Below are positions 60,261 to 64,000 of a DNA stretch of 64,000 nucleotides, piece by piece; positions within the stretch are counted from its first letter, which is position 1; each line of letters opens with the position of its first letter. The DNA lies in NCBI GenBank assembly GCA_026874595.1, contig CM049307.1, forward strand, positions 78,282,643 to 78,346,642. Direction: 5' to 3'. This DNA comes from Sipunculus nudus. Lineage: Eukaryota; Annelida; Sipuncula; Golfingiida; Sipunculidae. The notes below the pieces were generated by a model. That model worked only from the letters and a program-made list of their open reading frames with translations. It did no database searches and had not been told where the DNA came from. The translations under genes and the position numbers were made by a program.

Positions 60261-62624
60261 CAGTGTAAACTTATGATGTTCAAAGGTTATAATAAGTGAA
60301 ACGTTGGATACGTTAAATGAATTTAAGTCACTTTATACCTATAAAAACACAACTCTTTGCCGTTTTAAAAAACGAAAAACTGCCCTTTTTTATTCTTGAA
60401 CTTCAGAATAATGATTTTACAAAAAAAAATCAACTGTTGTTGATGAATAAATGAAAGAGATATTAGATAGCCACTACCACATTAAATCTTTTGTAAACAT
60501 GTAGTCTTAATTTTAGTTTAACATTAAATATTTGCAGACTTCAAACTAACAAAACATGACTCCCCGGATATGGATATCAAAGTACACCTTTTGTATTTTT
60601 CCACTTTATATACAATCTGAAATTTAATTTGTAAATTGTGAATTTGTATAAATGGGTACAGATGTGCAATTTATTATATTTCCAAGACATAGTTTACAAC
60701 TGGAAACTCATGAACAAAGTTGAAACAAAACGTTAAAGCAGACATTGAAGCCAGACAATTCATATTACGTGTATTTTTTGTATTTACAGTTTGTAGCGTG
60801 ATGATTATATTTATTCATGAGGAATGTGTGACAAGTTCACCAACTCGATTTTGCATACCCGGTCTGCTCGCCTCTTCCGGGAATTTATATTCATTAAAAA
60901 ATTCCCCTAAAACCAAAAAATAAAGACGGTCTTTCGATCGCCTTTTTTCCACAATAGTTAAGCATCTTTTAAATAGAAATATTATTGTGATCCAGGTAAA
61001 CTCTAAATTATTTTGGATTTTTTCTCGGTCTCCTCATAAGTCCGTCTATAACTGTTGAGTACAGCTGCTAACAGACGAATCAACCAACGTCGATAATTGC
61101 GTGGTAAACCTTGCTTCGCAGAGGATTAATTTACTCAGCAAATAAAGACTCTCCTGGAGCAAGCAGTAAGAATGGGGAATTCATAGCAATAGAATAAATG
61201 ATTTGGAAAATATTTTTTTTTTCTATCAACCGATTTAAAAATAAAAATAAGACTTTGGTATATTAATAATCTCTTTTTAAGTTGTCCTTCAGGTGTGAAC
61301 ATGAGATGTGAGCATAAGTGGCCAACGATCATGTGAACATTTCATTCATTATTTAATCTCAATTAATTGATCAGTCATAAAATAAAGACACAGCTACATA
61401 TACACATTAAAGTGCATTAAACATCATTGAAAAAGGCAAACAAATAACTCGTGATGGAATATCATTATCTAACTACTTTTTAATATATTACTCACCAGCG
61501 TTCATTTTGATTAACTGGTATAGCTTAACTTACTTTTCCATATGTGCAGTTGCTTCTTTAGTCTGTAGCTTGCTTTTATACGTTCAAACGTCAGATCTCT
61601 TTTATTAATACGTCTGAAGTATAAAATGCATTTCTTTCGTTCGCATATTTATGCATTATCATTTCCATATTTATTTGGTCATTTATACATTTGTAATAGA
61701 TAAAAAATCTTCCATAAAAAGATGCTAAAGGTATAAAACATTGTCGGTTTACTAAAGTTTCTTGTACCGTTTTGTACATTTTTTCTTTTTTTCTTTTAAA
61801 GAGCGACAAGGACAAATAATTTTAACAAAGATTCCCGATTAAGGATTCAAACTGATATATACAGCCACAATCCCAGTCCCCCATACATGTTATTTATGAC
61901 GAGGCAGTAAATTACCTCTTCCTATCATGAAAAACAAATGCTATGATGTAAGTATTTTCAGACATTGTTTATTATTTTTTATTTGAATGATAATGTATTG
62001 ACATTTTGTTTAAAAGAGGAAATGGTTTTATTTCTAGGATAAAGAGAGGTGAAAAAGGCTTGTTGTTTTATTTAAACGCTTAATCATGTTCACAAGCAAG
62101 ATGTCGAAGCCCAAGGAAAGCTGGAGCATTGCATAAGAAATGCTTGAGGGAGCCACGGATGATAGATTCTGTAATTCGAAATTTTTAACGTCTATAACCA
62201 ATGTTGGAAAATGCCCAATTAATTATTTAAAAATCGGAAGGACCTAGGGCAACAATGGTCCCCGGCTATATGTTAACCATGAAAGTGTGGCATCAGTTAT
62301 GGTGTGGGACGGACGGACGGATTTTGAAGGACAGGTGGACGAAAGGACGGAGGGACTGACTGACGCGGCCCATTTTAGTAGTCCTCTTACTTAGCGCGGG
62401 GGAATAAAAAGATGCCTGATCCTGGCGTAGACATGCGCCTCTCCTAACGATTCCTTGGGAATTCAACTTTTATGTTTCAGTTAAAAGGGTGATATTTGTA
62501 TGACGGCAACTGAAATAAGGTAATGAAAATCCACTGATAAAAAATGATAACATTGTTTCCACCCTTGAAGGTGGGGGGAGGGGGGGCTTCAGCCCTCAAA
62601 GCTACCCCTCTGGATCCGCCACTG
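60043..62624. mobile_element. Probable non-autonomous hAT-like element (2.58 kb)
   Basis: Left end CAGGGGCGGATCCAG (60,043-60,057) and right end CTGGATCCGCCACTG (62,610-62,624) are inverse repeats matching at 14 of 15 positions. The direct repeat CAAAG lies immediately outside both (60,038-60,042 and 62,625-62,629). hAT elements normally give 8-bp duplications, and a subgroup with 5-bp duplications is known, so the assignment is plausible. The inside holds two long TA runs (60,098-60,152; 60,216-60,259), AT-rich filler and a GGACGGACGG repeat end near 62,305. No transposase is seen. The ends could belong to separate elements that happen to face each other. Confidence 0.55.
60098..60259. repeat. 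Paired (TA)n microsatellites
   Basis: Two alternating TA runs (60,098-60,152 with one break, and 60,216-60,259) separated by about 60 bp. Confidence 0.9.
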
Positions 62625-62629
62625 CAAAG

Positions 62630-63214
62630 TTTTAAGTTTGTCATAACATACACTATAATCTGCCAAAGTTCTTATTATTCGAAATTTTGTAGAAGGATGG
62701 TCAATATAGGCATTTTCCTATTTCGTGGTTTATGTTTGTTGTCATTAAAACACAATATATTCAATGAATTTAAATGAATTAATGTTACATGATGAACAAC
62801 GGGTAGATTAAATTATGGGGAAGATCATGACGTTGGTGCAGGCGTTGGTGGAGGTTTGCGCTCTATCTGTGCTTTCTCATCAAGATTAAGCTGTTTTGAT
62901 TTCTGGATTACTTTTCATTCCCGCATTCGTAATCTTCCATACTTCTTCAAAGGGAGTTTCACAACCAGTATTAAGACAAACAAGAACAAAGGTCTTACAT
63001 TTATACTTAAGTGGTGCATTTCAATCCAGTTTGAGAAACAACATGCAGTGTAGTGCATTCATGTTCAGCTAAACAAGAAAGTTATAGTTATATTTATGTA
63101 TGAATCAAGTTTTGATTCCTTATTTTATTCAGACAGGCATTTAGTTACAAACAATTGGTGAAATCACCTTGTTTTCTCTTCTCTCATCTCACACCTCTGG
63201 TCCACATAGTGAAT
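62630..63214. other. No gene recognised
   Basis: AT-rich; a 65-codon plus frame (62,856-63,053) has no recognisable domain. It could contain eroded 5' endonuclease sequence of the adjacent LINE. Confidence 0.45.
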
Positions 63215-64000
63215 TGTATTACTAAATTACCAAATTAATAATAGTCTACTTCATAAGGTAGATGGATCCTGTGTATTATCAGATGATCCGTCCGATCACT
63301 TTCCTTTGGGCTGTTCACTTAATCTTATCAGACCAAGGTAAAAGATTTCGAAGGAACACATATGCGAACTGACAAAATGGGTAAAATTTTCTCAGACTGA
63401 TGAAGATAAAACCAATATTTCAAAATCATTAGAACAAATAGAACGTGCGTTACTTTTCAACACATTTAATGAAACCTTAGAAACATACCCGGACAAAGTA
63501 AGTGAGGCATTGGTTAGTATTTATCAAAATATATCCTACAGAAATAAACAAAACTTCCGAGACAACATTAAACTAAAGCAAACAAAATCGTGGGACAAAG
63601 AATGCGAATTTTGGAAAATGAAAATATATAGCTTTGAATAAGTATAGATGTACAATATCAGATGGCAACTTACCGAATTATTAGCAAACAAAACAGAGGT
63701 TTAAAAAATTATGTGAAGAAAAGAAGGCAATTATCCAAGCCTCAGAGGTGCAAAAGGTGATTGGTGCAAAAGACACTGATTCCATGTGGAAAAACATGAG
63801 ATGTTTATATAAATGAAAATTGTTACAACAGTAGAACCAGTACGTTGGTACAAACATTTTAAGGAACTTTTGAATTCATCAACACATGAAATTAATCAAG
63901 AGTTTAAGAATCATACTCTGGAATATTTAAAAAAATGTATTAGAAATTGAAAATGATACAGAGCTTGATAAGACCAGGCCTGACGGGATAACGGTAGATA
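63215..64000 (+). pseudogene. Non-LTR retrotransposon ORF2 fragment (endonuclease end to RT start), runs off window
   Basis: The first segment reads LSDDPSDHFPLGCSL; SDHxP is the last motif of APE-type LINE endonucleases. After a TAA and frameshift, a long linker follows (KEHICELTKWVKF, then TKSWDKECEFWK, like the W-D-x-E-C stretch of LINE linkers). Further on, in shifted frames, come ALNKYR-like, KLCEEKKAIIQ, WYKHFKELLNSS and finally ELDK..RPDGITVD at 63,961-63,998, the PDGI motif that opens the reverse transcriptase. At least three frame changes and several stops show that it is dead. RT should continue beyond 64,000. Confidence 0.7.

Noticed and set aside
1-64000. CRISPR arrays, rRNA and intact tRNA genes
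   Set aside because: No regularly spaced short repeats with unique spacers and no rRNA or complete tRNA signature; tandem repeats here are eukaryotic satellites and microsatellites.

Overview
This is animal nuclear DNA: AT-rich, intron-bearing, and dominated by mobile-element debris. The style of the repeats is familiar from bivalve and other mollusc genomes: hairpin-ended elements with GTCC-rich ends, repeats centred on the palindrome GGTGGCGCCACC, long (TA)n runs and compound poly-C/poly-A tracts. I infer a lophotrochozoan, most likely a bivalve. No organism-specific marker such as rRNA or mitochondrial DNA is present. There is no sign of bacterial gene organisation and no CRISPR array.

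Layout. 1-6.6 kb: repeat-rich, no recognisable gene. 6.6-7.5 kb (minus): the 3' part of a small multi-exon gene with an EGF-like exon, a transmembrane exon, a 31-nt microexon and a short last exon. 8-13.2 kb: GGTGGCGCC repeats, a hairpin/GTCC composite element and a fold-back element. 14.36-19.98 kb: a decayed DNA transposon with inverted repeats of about 370-400 bp. It carries the remains of one long minus-strand gene: a Cys/His-rich N-terminus, conserved central blocks and a C-terminal FEN/XPG-like PIN nuclease. This makes it an Academ/AcademX-like candidate. 20.1-21 kb: tandem-repeat element.

21.4-26.9 kb and 33.2-37.1 kb (plus): two related SLC16/monocarboxylate-transporter-like genes that share intron positions. 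Both carry disabling changes, so I call them an unprocessed duplicate pseudogene pair. The terminal exon of the second is tandemly duplicated with a 162-bp period. Between them lies a 781-bp MITE (28.33-29.11 kb). 41.0-41.3 kb (plus): a YqaJ/lambda-exonuclease-like nuclease fragment. 43.18-44.20 kb (minus): the terminal coding exon of a divergent rhodopsin-like GPCR, the most intact gene here.

46.6-59.75 kb: a large, old, interrupted inverted duplication. One copy of its inner block contains a 386-bp fold-back transposon with a perfect 9-bp target duplication, and the other copy preserves the empty site. The loop between the arms holds a GGACAG minisatellite, ~181-bp tandem repeats and two opposed LINE reverse-transcriptase relics. 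60.04-62.62 kb: a probable non-autonomous hAT-like element with 15-bp ends and 5-bp flanking repeats. 63.2-64 kb: a broken LINE ORF2 that runs off the window.

Functionally, the only host genes I would treat as possibly active are the EGF/TM gene and the GPCR. No pathway joins them. The most interesting biology is the transposon that couples a zinc-binding-like N-terminus to a flap-endonuclease-type fold, together with the nested transposon history recorded in the inverted duplication.
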